Shown here one piece after another: positions 30,135 through 39,540 of a stretch of 64,000 bases of DNA (its first letter is position 1; the number at the start of each line of letters is the position of its first letter). Source of the stretch: Thalassotalea crassostreae (GTDB lineage Bacteria; Pseudomonadota; Gammaproteobacteria; Enterobacterales; Alteromonadaceae); assembly GCF_001831495.1 (NCBI RefSeq), contig NZ_CP017689.1, positions 2,976,001 through 3,040,000 of the forward strand, read 5' to 3'. Both the position numbers and the translations under genes were made by a program. Below the pieces are notes generated by a model. It saw nothing but the letters and a program-made list of their open reading frames with translations, ran no database searches and was not told the DNA's origin.

Positions 30135-30749
30135 CTAACTTGCGACCTTTTTACCTAACCTCAATCCTTGACGAGAAAAACGACTGAAGCCTCGGGTGAA
30201 TAAGAACCCCGCAAGCACCGCCACTAACAACATAATTCTAAATAATTCAAATTGACCGCGTATTTGTTTTTCCATGGTATTGGTTAAAGTATCTTCCACC
30301 AAAGTTAAACGTAAATAGCCGACTAAGTTATCGTTACGTATTTCGGCGATAAAAGGTGAGTATTGATCACTCTCATCAGTACTGCCGCCTTCAATGCCGT
30401 ATAACTCTTTTACCGGTGTTGCCAGTTCTGATTCAGCAATGACTTGCCCATTTTTATCATACAATCTTGCCGATAAGACCAAATCACTATTGGCCAATGA
30501 TTCTACAAATTGACGGATTTGCTTTTTATTTCCAGTATTTAATATCACAGCCGCGCTATTGACTGCTTGCTGTAAAAATTGGGTCGACACCTCACTTACG
30601 TGTTTATCTAGCCCGTCTTCACTGTCACTGACACCCGTTACTGATAAATGTAAAATCATGAGCAATAAAATAATTGCGACACCAATTTGCATCAACTTGT
30701 TATAGATTGACGTTACTTGTGGGTAAATTATTTCATTTGTATCTGTCAT
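30135..30749 (-). CDS. ytjB: SMP-family inner-membrane protein (YtjB/AhpA-like)
   Basis: 204 aa from the ATG at 30749; a TTG six bases upstream only extends the frame. A membrane helix at about 20-38 (LMQIGVAIILLLMILHLSV) and another near 170-187 (LFRIMLLVAVLAGFLFTRGF) flank a periplasmic sensor-like domain with ARLYDKNGQVIAES and LVGYLRLTLVEDTL. These phrases match E. coli YtjB (Smp), which is also divergent from serB. Function is unknown; no catalytic residues are seen. Confidence 0.8.
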   Translation of the reverse strand: MTDTNEIIYPQVTSIYNKLMQIGVAIILLLMILHLSVTGVSDSEDGLDKHVSEVSTQFLQQAVNSAAVILNTGNKKQIRQFVESLANSDLVLSARLYDKNGQVIAESELATPVKELYGIEGGSTDESDQYSPFIAEIRNDNLVGYLRLTLVEDTLTNTMEKQIRGQFELFRIMLLVAVLAGFLFTRGFSRFSRQGLRLGKKVAS

Positions 30750-30863
30750 CAGCAATACAACTTAATAAGTAATAAAAAAGTTAAAAAAGATATATACACT
30801 ATAGAGGGATTTTTGCGATTATAGAATCACTTTTTAGTGGTATAACCAAAGTTTAATTAAATT

Positions 30864-31907
30864 ATGACGTCGCCAACATTTTCAAGCTCTTATTCGATCA
30901 CCAACAATGAACTTCAACTTGCTTCCATGTTTAATGAGCAAGCAGAAAACTTACCTGTATCGCTAACACTATCAGCAAATAGTTTTAACCTTGTAGCTAA
31001 CGCACAACTATCAGCTATGGAGAACAGTACGACCGGCGCTAACGAATGCTACGAACTGGTTTTGTTTGGCGATACCAACATAGCCCACTTAAAATCAATA
31101 ATGTCGCTGCTAAACATTGATTCGATGATACTTAATGCAATCAATTCTCGCGCTGACAAAGTAAGTTATCGCTTTGATACCGGGTTAAATAATGTTGAAC
31201 AGATAAAGTCGGCACTCGATGAATATGCACTCAAAAATAACTTTGAATTAGCGTTAGTAAAAAACGCGCCATCGTTAAACGAACCTGGTCTATTAGTCAT
31301 GGACATGGACTCAACGACGATTCGAATAGAATGTATCGATGAAATTGCAAAACTTGCAGGTGTCGGCGAAGAAGTCAGTAAAGTGACCGAATTAGCAATG
31401 CAAGGAGAGCTTGATTTTGCCGAAAGTCTTCGTGCTCGTGTAGCAACTTTAAAAGATGCGCCGGAATCTATTTTACAACAGGTTGCAGATAATTTGCCGC
31501 TTATGCACGGTTTAGAAGTGTTATTAAAAATCCTTAAACAACACAATTGGAAAGTTGCCGTTGCTTCCGGAGGGTTTACTTATTACACCGAAATTCTTAG
31601 AGCGCAGTTAGGCTTAGACGCAACGCAAGCAAACGATTTAGAAATTGTCGATGGTAAACTAACCGGCAAAGTTTTGGGCAGTATTACCGATGCACAAGTA
31701 AAGGCAGATACCTTGACCAAATTGTCGTCTGAATATGGCATCAGCAATCAACAAACTGTGGCGATGGGCGATGGCGCTAATGATTTAACTATGATGCAAG
31801 CGGCAAACTTAGGCATCGCATTTGAAGCCAAGCCTGTGGTATTAAAACAAGCGAGCTGTGCGATAAACTTCTCAGGTCTTGATTGCATGTTGCACTGGCT
31901 AAAGTAA
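30864..31907 (+). CDS. serB: Phosphoserine phosphatase
   Basis: 347-aa HAD phosphatase for the last step of serine synthesis. HAD motif I is VMDMDSTTIRIECIDEIA near residues 146-163. Motif II lies in KVAVASGGFTYYTE near 231 and motif III/IV in AMGDGANDLTMMQAANLGIAFEAKP near 298. The N-terminal 130 residues form a variable regulatory region, as in E. coli SerB. ytjB on one side and radA on the other reproduce the E. coli neighbourhood. Confidence 0.96.
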   Translation: MTSPTFSSSYSITNNELQLASMFNEQAENLPVSLTLSANSFNLVANAQLSAMENSTTGANECYELVLFGDTNIAHLKSIMSLLNIDSMILNAINSRADKVSYRFDTGLNNVEQIKSALDEYALKNNFELALVKNAPSLNEPGLLVMDMDSTTIRIECIDEIAKLAGVGEEVSKVTELAMQGELDFAESLRARVATLKDAPESILQQVADNLPLMHGLEVLLKILKQHNWKVAVASGGFTYYTEILRAQLGLDATQANDLEIVDGKLTGKVLGSITDAQVKADTLTKLSSEYGISNQQTVAMGDGANDLTMMQAANLGIAFEAKPVVLKQASCAINFSGLDCMLHWLK

Positions 31908-31967
31908 CACTGTATATTTATACACTAAAAATATTTATCAATCTAATTGCTAGTGGCTAGAACATAA

Positions 31968-33350
31968 ATGGCTAAACCAAAAATCACTTTTGTTTGTAAT
32001 GACTGTGGCTCGGACTTTCCGCGCTGGATGGGACAATGTACCGATTGTAAAGCATGGAATACCTTAGTTGAAATGAAAATTTCGCCAAGCAAGGCGAAAG
32101 CAGCCAATAACAAAAGCTTATCTGGTTATGCTGGTGGCATTGGTGGCGGCTCGAAAAAGATTAACGAAATTGAGTCGTTAGATGCTGAAAAAAGAGCAAG
32201 TGGTATTGGTGAGCTTGATCGCGTCCTTTGTGGCGGTGTCACTAAAGGTTCAGTAAATATTATCTCTGGCGACCCTGGCGCTGGTAAAACCACATTATTA
32301 TCCGATCTTGTCGCTCGCATGTCTGCAGATACTGCGTCATTATATTGTACTGCCGAAGAATCATTATCTCAGTTTAAAAATCGAGTTGACCGTTTAAAGC
32401 TAGATTACAATCAAGATAACTTATTTTTATTATCTGAAACTAGTGTCGAAGCGATTATCGAAGAACTTGAATCTAATCAGATTAAATTTGCCGTTATCGA
32501 TTCAATTCAAGCGGTTGTTACTGATAACGCCAATGGAAGTCCTGGCTCGCCTTCGCAAGTAAAAAGCGCTGCTCAAGCATTAACTCAATACTGTAAGCAA
32601 AATGATGTCACCATGTTTCTTATTGCCCACGTCAATAAGAACAATGAAATAGCTGGCCCTCAAACCCTTGTTCATATCGTCGATGCGTTATTGCATATTG
32701 ACACCAACGACGGTCAGGTACGGACCTTACGCGCTAATAAAAACCGTTTTGGCGATATTGATACGGTTGGTATCTTCAAAATGACTGAACGCGGTATGAC
32801 TAGCGTCGACAATCCAAGTGAAATATTTTTATCCGGTTCATCGACTGAATCTCCAGGTTCCACAATCACCTGTATTCGTAAAGGAAATCGCAATCTGTTA
32901 CTTGAAATTCAGTGTTTAACCACAGAAACAGAAGCAGAATTTCCACAACGTGTTTGTGTTGGTCTTAATATGAACCGTATCAAAATGCTTACCGGCATAT
33001 TGCGTAAACATACTAAGACGAAAATTTACCATGACACGTTTTTTAATATTGTAGGTGGTTTAAAAATTGACGAGTCTGAAACTTGTATCGACTTGGCATT
33101 AGTCACTGCTCTATTGAGTAGCTTAAATGAATTTATCATGCCGCGTAGCACCTGCATTATGGGCGAGTTAAGTTTAAACGGCGATGTCAGACCAATTGAT
33201 AGCGGTGTTCCAAGAGTCAAAGAAGCCGCACAGCATGGTTTCACTGAAATATATATTCCTCATCGAAATTATCATAAATCTATGGAAGGATTGGGGGCAC
33301 GAATTGTTCCGGTCAAAACTATCCATGAATTAATGACCCTGATCAGTTAA
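31968..33350 (+). CDS. radA: DNA repair protein RadA
   Basis: 460-aa RecA-like branch-migration helicase used in recombination. The N-terminal zinc finger is CNDCGSDFPRWMGQCTDCKAW. Walker A is ISGDPGAGKTTLL near 98. The RadA signature KNRFGDID is near 257, and a C-terminal Lon-protease-like domain is seen (CIMGELSLNGDVRPI, RVKEAAQHGFTEIYIP). Confidence 0.97.
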   Translation: MAKPKITFVCNDCGSDFPRWMGQCTDCKAWNTLVEMKISPSKAKAANNKSLSGYAGGIGGGSKKINEIESLDAEKRASGIGELDRVLCGGVTKGSVNIISGDPGAGKTTLLSDLVARMSADTASLYCTAEESLSQFKNRVDRLKLDYNQDNLFLLSETSVEAIIEELESNQIKFAVIDSIQAVVTDNANGSPGSPSQVKSAAQALTQYCKQNDVTMFLIAHVNKNNEIAGPQTLVHIVDALLHIDTNDGQVRTLRANKNRFGDIDTVGIFKMTERGMTSVDNPSEIFLSGSSTESPGSTITCIRKGNRNLLLEIQCLTTETEAEFPQRVCVGLNMNRIKMLTGILRKHTKTKIYHDTFFNIVGGLKIDESETCIDLALVTALLSSLNEFIMPRSTCIMGELSLNGDVRPIDSGVPRVKEAAQHGFTEIYIPHRNYHKSMEGLGARIVPVKTIHELMTLIS

Positions 33351-33509
33351 AGAACAGAGCAATCTTTATCATTACCGCGAATAATTTGGCTTGAAATATG
33401 CTGATATGCAATCTAATTTGTTATTTCCTTCGACAGGTCGAGCAGTCAAAGGTAGAATAGCCGCTTTTTTGCACATGTTTAAATTACTCAGATAAGATCA
33501 TTACTAACC

Positions 33510-35798
33510 ATGCCGTACTCGTTTTTTAAGATATTTACATTTATATCTAGTCTTACTTTTGCAATCACTTTCTCTTCGCTTGTAAATGCTCAATCTTCCT
33601 TAGCGGATGCCACTTCAAGCAACGAAGTTAATGAGCCGTTAACACTTGAACGTATGTATTCTTCACCGGCATTAGCTGGTGAAAAGGTTATTAAATTAAA
33701 GTACACCGCAGACAGCAAAAAAATTACTTATTTAAAAACCAAGCAAGAAAATCGAAGTCGTTATGACTTGTGGCAGTACGATATTGCAACAGCTCAACAT
33801 AGTTTAATTGTTGATGCTGACTCGATTTTTTCAGGTATTGAGGTGTTAAGCGAGGAAGAAAAATATCGCCGCGAACGTTTACGTCTGCGTGGAAGCGGAA
33901 TTATCGAATACTTCTTATCAGCAGACAGCAATAAAGTTGTTTTCCCAATCAATGGTGATTTATATCTTTATACTTTTGATACAAAGAAAACTTCTCGCCT
34001 TACCGACGACGATGATTTTGAGACCGATATTAAATTTTCGCCAAAAGGTAATTTTGTTTCATTTATTAAGCAACAAAATATCTACATTATTGATTTAGAT
34101 GAAAAGACAGTACAAGCACTGACCACAGACGGCAGTGGTACCATCAAAAATGGTATGGCGGAGTTTGTCGCGCAAGAAGAGATGGACCGAATGAGCGGCT
34201 ATTGGTGGTCGCCGAATGAAAAATACATAGCATTTTTACGAGTAGACGAATCGCCCGTACCTACGGTGATTCGTAATGAAATTTATGCGGACAGCATTAA
34301 ACTGATAGAGCAACGATATCCTAGTGCCGGCAGCAACAATGTCGACATATCTTTGCGCACTGTCCGAGTAAGCGATGGCAGTATTAAAAAACTCAACTTA
34401 GGTACTGAGAAGGATATATATATTGCCCGGGTAAAATGGCTGCCCGATTCGAAAACGGTTAGTTATCAGTGGCAAGATCGCAGTCAGAAAAAGTTAGAAT
34501 TAAGGTTTCATAACCTCAATTCTAAAAAAACAAAAACGATCTTAACCGAGAGTTCTGATTACTGGATTAATATAAACGATGATTTAAAATTTTTATCCAA
34601 CGGCGAGCAATTTATATGGGCTTCAGAGCGAGACGGTTTTAAGCATTTATACCTTTATAAAAACAATGGTGAAATGATCACTCAATTGACCAAAGGTGAA
34701 TGGGTGGTAGACAAATTAGTCGCTGTAGATGAGAGTAAAGGTTTAGTATATTTTACCGGCCGCGCTGATACGCCGATGGAAAAGCACCTTTATAAAACAA
34801 CGCTTGACGGTAAAGCGCCAGAGCATGTGATCCCTTTGACAAAACGAGGCGGTTTTCATCAGATAACGTTCGCTGCGGATAAGCAAACATATATTGATAA
34901 TTACTCAAACATCAATACGCCGTGGCAATTAAGTTTACATAATGTCAGCGGTGCCCATCTTGACTATTTATTAGAAAACAAAGTTGACGAAGAACATCCT
35001 TTGTTTACATATAAAGATAACTTAGTGACGCCTGAATTCGGCTCTTTAATAGCAGATGATGGCAAAACAAAACTGTTTTACCGTCTCTACAAACCAACGA
35101 ATAAGCAACCAGGAAAGCGCTACCCTGTAATTGTAAGTGTTTATGGCGGACCGCACGCTCAACGAGTGAATAACAAATGGGTAGACATTGGCTTTAACCA
35201 GTATATGGCCAATAGAGGCTATGTGATTTTTCAATTGGATAATCGCGGTTCGAACTATCGAGGTACCGAGTTCGAGTTTATTATTAAAGATAAACTTGGT
35301 GCTGTTGAGTTACGCGATCAAATCAGCGGCGTAAAATATCTTCGCACTTTACCTTTTGTCGATAAGAACAATATTGGTGTTTATGGCCACAGTTATGGTG
35401 GCTATATGGCGTTAATGGCAATGTTTAATGGTAGTGAGTATTTTAAAGCAGGGGTAAGTGGCGCACCCGTAACAGATTGGTTGTTGTATGATACACATTA
35501 CACCGAGCGATACTTAAGCCATCCACAAAACAACGCTGACGGCTACACAAACAGCTCGGTATTTCCTTATGTGGCAAACTTTAATGACGATAGAGGGTTA
35601 CTCATTTATCACGGTATGGCCGATGATAATGTATTGTTTACTAACACCACCAAACTTATTAAAGCTTTGCAAAACAATAACAAACAATTTGAATTGATGA
35701 CCTACCCTGGTAGTAAACATTCGATGCGTGGTAAAAAGGTGAAAATGCACCTTTATAGTACTATTGAAAAGTTTTTCGACAACCAGCTAAAGAAATAA
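33510..35798 (+). CDS. Exported dipeptidyl peptidase IV-like serine peptidase (S9 family)
   Basis: 762 aa. A signal peptide (residues 1-28, FFKIFTFISSLTFAITFSSLVNA) sends it to the periplasm. The N-terminal beta-propeller (about 60-500) includes the DPP-IV landmark EFVAQEEMDRMSGYWWSPNE, whose paired Glu bind the substrate amino terminus. The alpha/beta-hydrolase domain (about 520-760) has VSVYGGPHAQRVNNKW, the nucleophile in GHSYGGYMALMAMF, the Asp in GMADDNVLF and the His in GSKHSMRGKK. It should remove N-terminal dipeptides, often Xaa-Pro, from peptides. A long hairpin follows the stop. Confidence 0.9.
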   Translation: MPYSFFKIFTFISSLTFAITFSSLVNAQSSLADATSSNEVNEPLTLERMYSSPALAGEKVIKLKYTADSKKITYLKTKQENRSRYDLWQYDIATAQHSLIVDADSIFSGIEVLSEEEKYRRERLRLRGSGIIEYFLSADSNKVVFPINGDLYLYTFDTKKTSRLTDDDDFETDIKFSPKGNFVSFIKQQNIYIIDLDEKTVQALTTDGSGTIKNGMAEFVAQEEMDRMSGYWWSPNEKYIAFLRVDESPVPTVIRNEIYADSIKLIEQRYPSAGSNNVDISLRTVRVSDGSIKKLNLGTEKDIYIARVKWLPDSKTVSYQWQDRSQKKLELRFHNLNSKKTKTILTESSDYWININDDLKFLSNGEQFIWASERDGFKHLYLYKNNGEMITQLTKGEWVVDKLVAVDESKGLVYFTGRADTPMEKHLYKTTLDGKAPEHVIPLTKRGGFHQITFAADKQTYIDNYSNINTPWQLSLHNVSGAHLDYLLENKVDEEHPLFTYKDNLVTPEFGSLIADDGKTKLFYRLYKPTNKQPGKRYPVIVSVYGGPHAQRVNNKWVDIGFNQYMANRGYVIFQLDNRGSNYRGTEFEFIIKDKLGAVELRDQISGVKYLRTLPFVDKNNIGVYGHSYGGYMALMAMFNGSEYFKAGVSGAPVTDWLLYDTHYTERYLSHPQNNADGYTNSSVFPYVANFNDDRGLLIYHGMADDNVLFTNTTKLIKALQNNNKQFELMTYPGSKHSMRGKKVKMHLYSTIEKFFDNQLKK

Positions 35799-35799
35799 T

Positions 35800-35843
35800 A
35801 GTGGATAGCTCAATTCATTGAAAAATGATTTGAGCTATCCACT
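35800..35843. terminator. Long hairpin, probable bidirectional terminator
   Basis: AGTGGATAGCTCAA and TTGAGCTATCCACT form a perfect 14-bp stem. The loop may itself close as TCATT-GAAA-AATGA. It lies between the convergent peptidase gene and the MoaF-like gene. The flanking T-runs (TTTAATT on the plus strand) are weak. Confidence 0.65.
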
Positions 35844-35880
35844 TTAATTAAGCATTGTTGCACTATTTTTCTGGACAACT

Positions 35881-36318
35881 CTATTTAGAGTCTACTTCAA
35901 GTCGTTCGATAATCGCGCCGTTGAAATGTATAACTTCTTGCTCTGTTCCATAACGTAATATTGCAGATGAATACATTGTGTTGTGCTTTAAGTCGATGAC
36001 TAGTGTTACAAAATCAGGTTTGTCTTTTTCTTGCCAATTGACGATGAACAAACGCTCGCCGATTTTTCTAGATTGGTAAGGTATATTACTTGCCTTATTG
36101 CCTTTACGCTGCCCACTAATCCATTCGTAACCTAATAAGCCGTCATCAAAACTAATCTTGAGTCCTCCACCGGTTTGATAAAAATACTCAAAGCTAACGC
36201 CGTCTAGCAAGTGCTCTGCTACGGCGTATTTATCGGATGCATCTGTTGACGCCTGCAGCGGAGCGGAAATTAATGCGGCTATAGCGAGCGTGAAATAAAG
36301 ATATATTACTTTGTTCAT
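35881..36318 (-). CDS. Exported MoaF-like calycin-domain protein
   Basis: 145 aa with a signal peptide (about 1-23, YFTLAIAALISAPLQAS). The mature part resembles the small beta-barrel MoaF/calycin domain: GGGLKISFDDGLLGYEWISG near 51-70, PYQSRKIGERLFIVNW near 79 and FVTLVIDLKHNTMYSSAILRY near 101. The binding partner is unknown. It lies 25 bp after the MBL gene and is probably co-transcribed with it. The family assignment is from recall of the motif pattern only. Confidence 0.6.
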   Translation of the reverse strand: MNKVIYLYFTLAIAALISAPLQASTDASDKYAVAEHLLDGVSFEYFYQTGGGLKISFDDGLLGYEWISGQRKGNKASNIPYQSRKIGERLFIVNWQEKDKPDFVTLVIDLKHNTMYSSAILRYGTEQEVIHFNGAIIERLEVDSK

Positions 36319-36343
36319 AATTATTTGCCTTTAATCCAAGCTT

Positions 36344-37204
36344 TTAACCTAGGTCTTTAATGAGCGTTTTTAACCAACGCTCTTCATTGATAAAACCCCA
36401 ACTCCAATCTTTATATTTTTCACCTATACCGTCTTTCAAAATCTGTTCACTACTTTTACCAGCAGCTAAAGCTGAGCTCACTCGCTCAATTGAATACTCA
36501 AGCATGGCTACAACTTGTTGTAATCCTTTTAAATCAGTAATGTCACCGTGACCAGGAATAATAACCACATCGCTTGGGTACGATTCTGTGACCTTTTTAA
36601 CGTTAGCTAAATAACCTTTAACTGAGCCGCCATGGTCTAAATCAATATAAGGGAATCGCCCCTGAAAGAATAAGTCGCCCATATGTAAAACATTAGTGTT
36701 TTTAAAATAAACAATACTGTCACCATCAGTATGACCATGAGGAAAATGTACTATTTTGACTTCTTCATTGTGTAAATGAATGGTGATACCTTGCTCATAG
36801 GTCACAACCGGTAAATCTGCGTCAGCTTGCTTATTGTCTTCTTTGACACGAGTGCGGACATTTTCGTGAGCAAAAATCGGCGCTTGCTTGCCAAAATAGC
36901 CATTACTGCCAGTATGATCACCATGGTAATGCGTATTTATAATGTATTTAAGCTCAGCTTTATTTAATGTTTTCATTGCCGCTTCGATTTTTTCTGCCAA
37001 TGGCGCAAATTTATCATCCACCAAAAGTAAACCGGCATCAGTTGCTAAAACACCGATATTTCCACCAGGGCCAGTTAAAACATAAACATCCCCCGCTACA
37101 TTTTCCGCTTTAATTTCAGCGTCTGAGAAATCTCGGGCAGCCATACAACTCATCGACATAACCAAGGACAAAGCTGCCATAAAACCTGATAAAGCTATTC
37201 GCAT
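36344..37204 (-). CDS. Exported metallo-beta-lactamase-fold hydrolase
   Basis: 286 aa with a signal peptide (about 1-22, ending MSCMAA). Metal ligands: HYHGDHTGSN near residue 92, a His in FPHGHTDGDSIVYF near 157, a following Asp/His in LHMGDLFFQGRFPYID near 174, and VIIPGHGDITD near 213. The HxHxDH motif predicts a dinuclear zinc site. The pattern is that of subclass-B-like periplasmic MBL hydrolases rather than a proven beta-lactamase; the substrate is unknown. GGAG precedes the ATG. Confidence 0.82.
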   Translation of the reverse strand: MRIALSGFMAALSLVMSMSCMAARDFSDAEIKAENVAGDVYVLTGPGGNIGVLATDAGLLLVDDKFAPLAEKIEAAMKTLNKAELKYIINTHYHGDHTGSNGYFGKQAPIFAHENVRTRVKEDNKQADADLPVVTYEQGITIHLHNEEVKIVHFPHGHTDGDSIVYFKNTNVLHMGDLFFQGRFPYIDLDHGGSVKGYLANVKKVTESYPSDVVIIPGHGDITDLKGLQQVVAMLEYSIERVSSALAAGKSSEQILKDGIGEKYKDWSWGFINEERWLKTLIKDLG

Positions 37205-37343
37205 TTTATTCTCCGCATTCTTTTAAATTATTATTTAGCTTCTTATTTAATTTTTTATTTAGTTTTAGTTATTTAACTGAACGCTAAACACCTATAGATA
37301 CAAGCCTAACAAACATCTTGTAATTTACCAGTGACACTAAGAG

Positions 37344-38468
37344 CTAGTTATTCTCATCTAGGTTTAAATCAAAACCTAAATCAAAGCTTAACTGCGGCTC
37401 ATGCAGCTGATTGTCGCTATCATCATTATTTTCTATTTTATTGAGTGAATCTTCCAATTCAGCAAAGCCAACACTAATTCCTATTAGCCTTACCTTTTTA
37501 CCCTCGCCACGTGCCAGCGCTTGCGGCAGTAATTTGGCAAACAATTGATTATCAACGCCCTTTTGTGAATTTTCGACCGTAGTCTGAGTAAAGTCTGCAA
37601 ACTTAATTTTAATGCCTTGTTTTATCACTTTAAGGTTTCTAACTTTTTCTAATCGCTGTTCAAATTTCGGCAATAAATTGTCGATTACTTCTAAGCATTG
37701 CTCTTCTGTTTCTATGTCTTCCATTAAGGTGGTTTCAATGGCTAGTGATTTTCTCACTCTTGTACTGACTACTTCTCGCTCATCTTTGCCGAACGATAAA
37801 TTAAATAACGAAGGGCCAAACTTACCAAAATATTTTTGCATGGTTGTGAGATTGCTGCTGCGCACGTCGGCACAAGTATAAAAACCTTTCGCTTGTAAAC
37901 GCGCCATGGTTTTTGGTCCAACGCCAGGGATTTTCTTTAACGGCAAATTTTCGACAAAATCTGATACTTTGTCGGGGGGAATAACACACTGACCATTAGG
38001 TTTATTTTCATCACTAGCTACTTTTGCTAAGAACTTATTTGGTGCAACTCCTGCTGAGGCCGTTAGATTAAGTTCATTATGAATTTCACTGCGAATTTTT
38101 TCAGCAATCAAGGTGGCACTACCTGAACATTGCTGGCAATCACTCACATCTAAAAACGCCTCATCTAAAGACAAGGGCTCGATTTTATCTGTATAGCGGG
38201 AAAATATTTCACTGATTTTCTTCGATACTGCTTTATAAACGTCCATCCGGCCAGGCACTAGCACTAATTGCGGGCACAATTTTAAAGCTTTAGAAACGGG
38301 CATAGCTGATCGAACGCCATACGCTCTTGCCTGATAGTTACATGTGGCAACAACACTGCGCGCAAGCCTGCCACCAACCGCGATTGGTTTATCAGCAAGT
38401 TCTGGATTATCTCTCATCTCTACAGCTGCATAAAAGCAGTCCATATCTATGTGAATAATTTTTCTCAT
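37344..38468 (-). CDS. dinB: DNA polymerase IV (Y family)
   Basis: 374 aa from the ATG at 38468, whose product begins MRKIIHIDMDCFYAAVEMRD as expected for the family. The frame is open upstream to 38630, but that part would cover the LexA box and is not protein-like for DinB. Catalytic motifs are DMDCFYAAVE and SLDEAFLDVSDC. The helix-hairpin-helix thumb has KIPGVGPKTMARLQAKGF. The C-terminus contains QLSFDL, a plausible beta-clamp-binding motif. It is an error-prone translesion polymerase induced by DNA damage. Confidence 0.96.
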   Translation of the reverse strand: MRKIIHIDMDCFYAAVEMRDNPELADKPIAVGGRLARSVVATCNYQARAYGVRSAMPVSKALKLCPQLVLVPGRMDVYKAVSKKISEIFSRYTDKIEPLSLDEAFLDVSDCQQCSGSATLIAEKIRSEIHNELNLTASAGVAPNKFLAKVASDENKPNGQCVIPPDKVSDFVENLPLKKIPGVGPKTMARLQAKGFYTCADVRSSNLTTMQKYFGKFGPSLFNLSFGKDEREVVSTRVRKSLAIETTLMEDIETEEQCLEVIDNLLPKFEQRLEKVRNLKVIKQGIKIKFADFTQTTVENSQKGVDNQLFAKLLPQALARGEGKKVRLIGISVGFAELEDSLNKIENNDDSDNQLHEPQLSFDLGFDLNLDENN

Positions 38469-38501
38469 AACGTAAAGTGATCTCTCACAGGCAACCAAAC
38501 A

Positions 38502-38517
38502 CTGTATATATAAACAG
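38502..38517. promoter_or_regulatory. LexA (SOS) box
   Basis: CTGTATATATAAACAG matches the LexA consensus CTGT-N8-ACAG exactly and ends 34 bp upstream of the dinB ATG. It lies in the divergent region between dinB and the MaoC-like gene, so it could influence both. Confidence 0.85.
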
Positions 38518-38602
38518 TTTAAGTGAAGCATTAATGCAATGCAATCTTTGCTATTGTATAAATTATATAAACCTAGATAAGTCGATAACACTGTTAAACA
38601 CC

Positions 38603-39406
38603 ATGTTTCAATATTTAAAACTACTGGCAAAGCGAGAACGTAAAACTTGGCAAGATAGCTTTGAGTTAATCTTTAATGTTAATGCTATTGCAGAGCAGAA
38701 AATCGATCGTTTTCGAAACCTGTTTAATATTGCGCGTGGTGAAGAGCTGCCAATAAGCTATGCTTTTATCGCGTCATTTAAGCCATTGATGAAAGTGCTG
38801 TCCGATAAGAAATTTGCTTTTTCACCGCTAGGACTCATTCATATTAGCGCCAATTTTAGTCTTAATTCGAAATTAGATTACTCACAACCTTTTGCGATAA
38901 GGTTTAAAGTTGACCAAAGTGGAATACATCCATTGGGCCACATTATTACGGTGACGTCACATTTTTTTCAAAATGATAAAGAGTGCTTAATCAATACCAA
39001 TACCATGTTGAAAAAAACTAAAACTCAAAAATCCACTCGCAAAGAACTTCCTCACTTTGATGGCAAATGCTCACTATTGGTTGATAAAACACTTGCTCGA
39101 CAATATGCAAAAGTAAGCGACGACTATAACCCAATTCATATAAGTAGTTGGTTAGCGAAGCTATTTGGAATGCAAGATGCAATTATGCACGGTATGTACC
39201 TTGGTCATTTAGTTTTAATTAATAATGATGTGAAAGCAAAGCAGGTTGAAATTAAGTTTAAAAAACCTTGCTTTTTACCAACCCAAATAGGCATTTTAAC
39301 TAATAGCGATGAAGCCACCGATATCGACGCCAATACTGAAAAGTACAAAACCTTTCAGGTATATTCATTGCCGGACAACCTTCATTTAGAGCTGGTTTGT
39401 AGTTAA
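38603..39406 (+). CDS. MaoC-like / hot-dog acyl dehydratase family protein
   Basis: 267 aa from the ATG at 38603 (MFQYLKLLAKRERKTWQD); an open frame continues upstream to 38477 over the LexA box but is unlikely to be translated. The C-terminal half has the MaoC dehydratase pattern: ARQYAKVSDDYNPIHISSWLAKLFGMQDAIMHGMYLGH near 175-212. The Asp and His in DDYNPIH are the usual catalytic pair for (R)-hydroxyacyl-CoA dehydratases. The N-terminal half would be the degenerate second hot-dog. The substrate is unknown. Confidence 0.75.
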   Translation: MFQYLKLLAKRERKTWQDSFELIFNVNAIAEQKIDRFRNLFNIARGEELPISYAFIASFKPLMKVLSDKKFAFSPLGLIHISANFSLNSKLDYSQPFAIRFKVDQSGIHPLGHIITVTSHFFQNDKECLINTNTMLKKTKTQKSTRKELPHFDGKCSLLVDKTLARQYAKVSDDYNPIHISSWLAKLFGMQDAIMHGMYLGHLVLINNDVKAKQVEIKFKKPCFLPTQIGILTNSDEATDIDANTEKYKTFQVYSLPDNLHLELVCS

Positions 39407-39540
39407 TACTAAATGCGGAAAATTACAGGCAATAAATCCTACTAATATTTTTCTTTATAACGTGGATTTTTAAACACTTAACTACTATATGTTAAGCAAT
39501 CACAGATACATTAATAACAATATAATGACTAAGGCTTCGT

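Noticed and set aside
36344..37204. Antibiotic-resistance metallo-beta-lactamase
   Set aside because: The HxHxDH motif is general to the MBL fold; context and sequence do not support a dedicated beta-lactamase.
38477..38602. N-terminal extension of the MaoC-like gene
   Set aside because: It crosses the LexA box and contains Cys- and Asn-rich sequence unlike a MaoC N-terminus; the ATG at 38603 is a better start.
38469..38630. N-terminal extension of dinB to 38630
   Set aside because: DinB homologues begin at MRKIIHIDMDCFYAAVE; the extension would span the LexA box and promoter.
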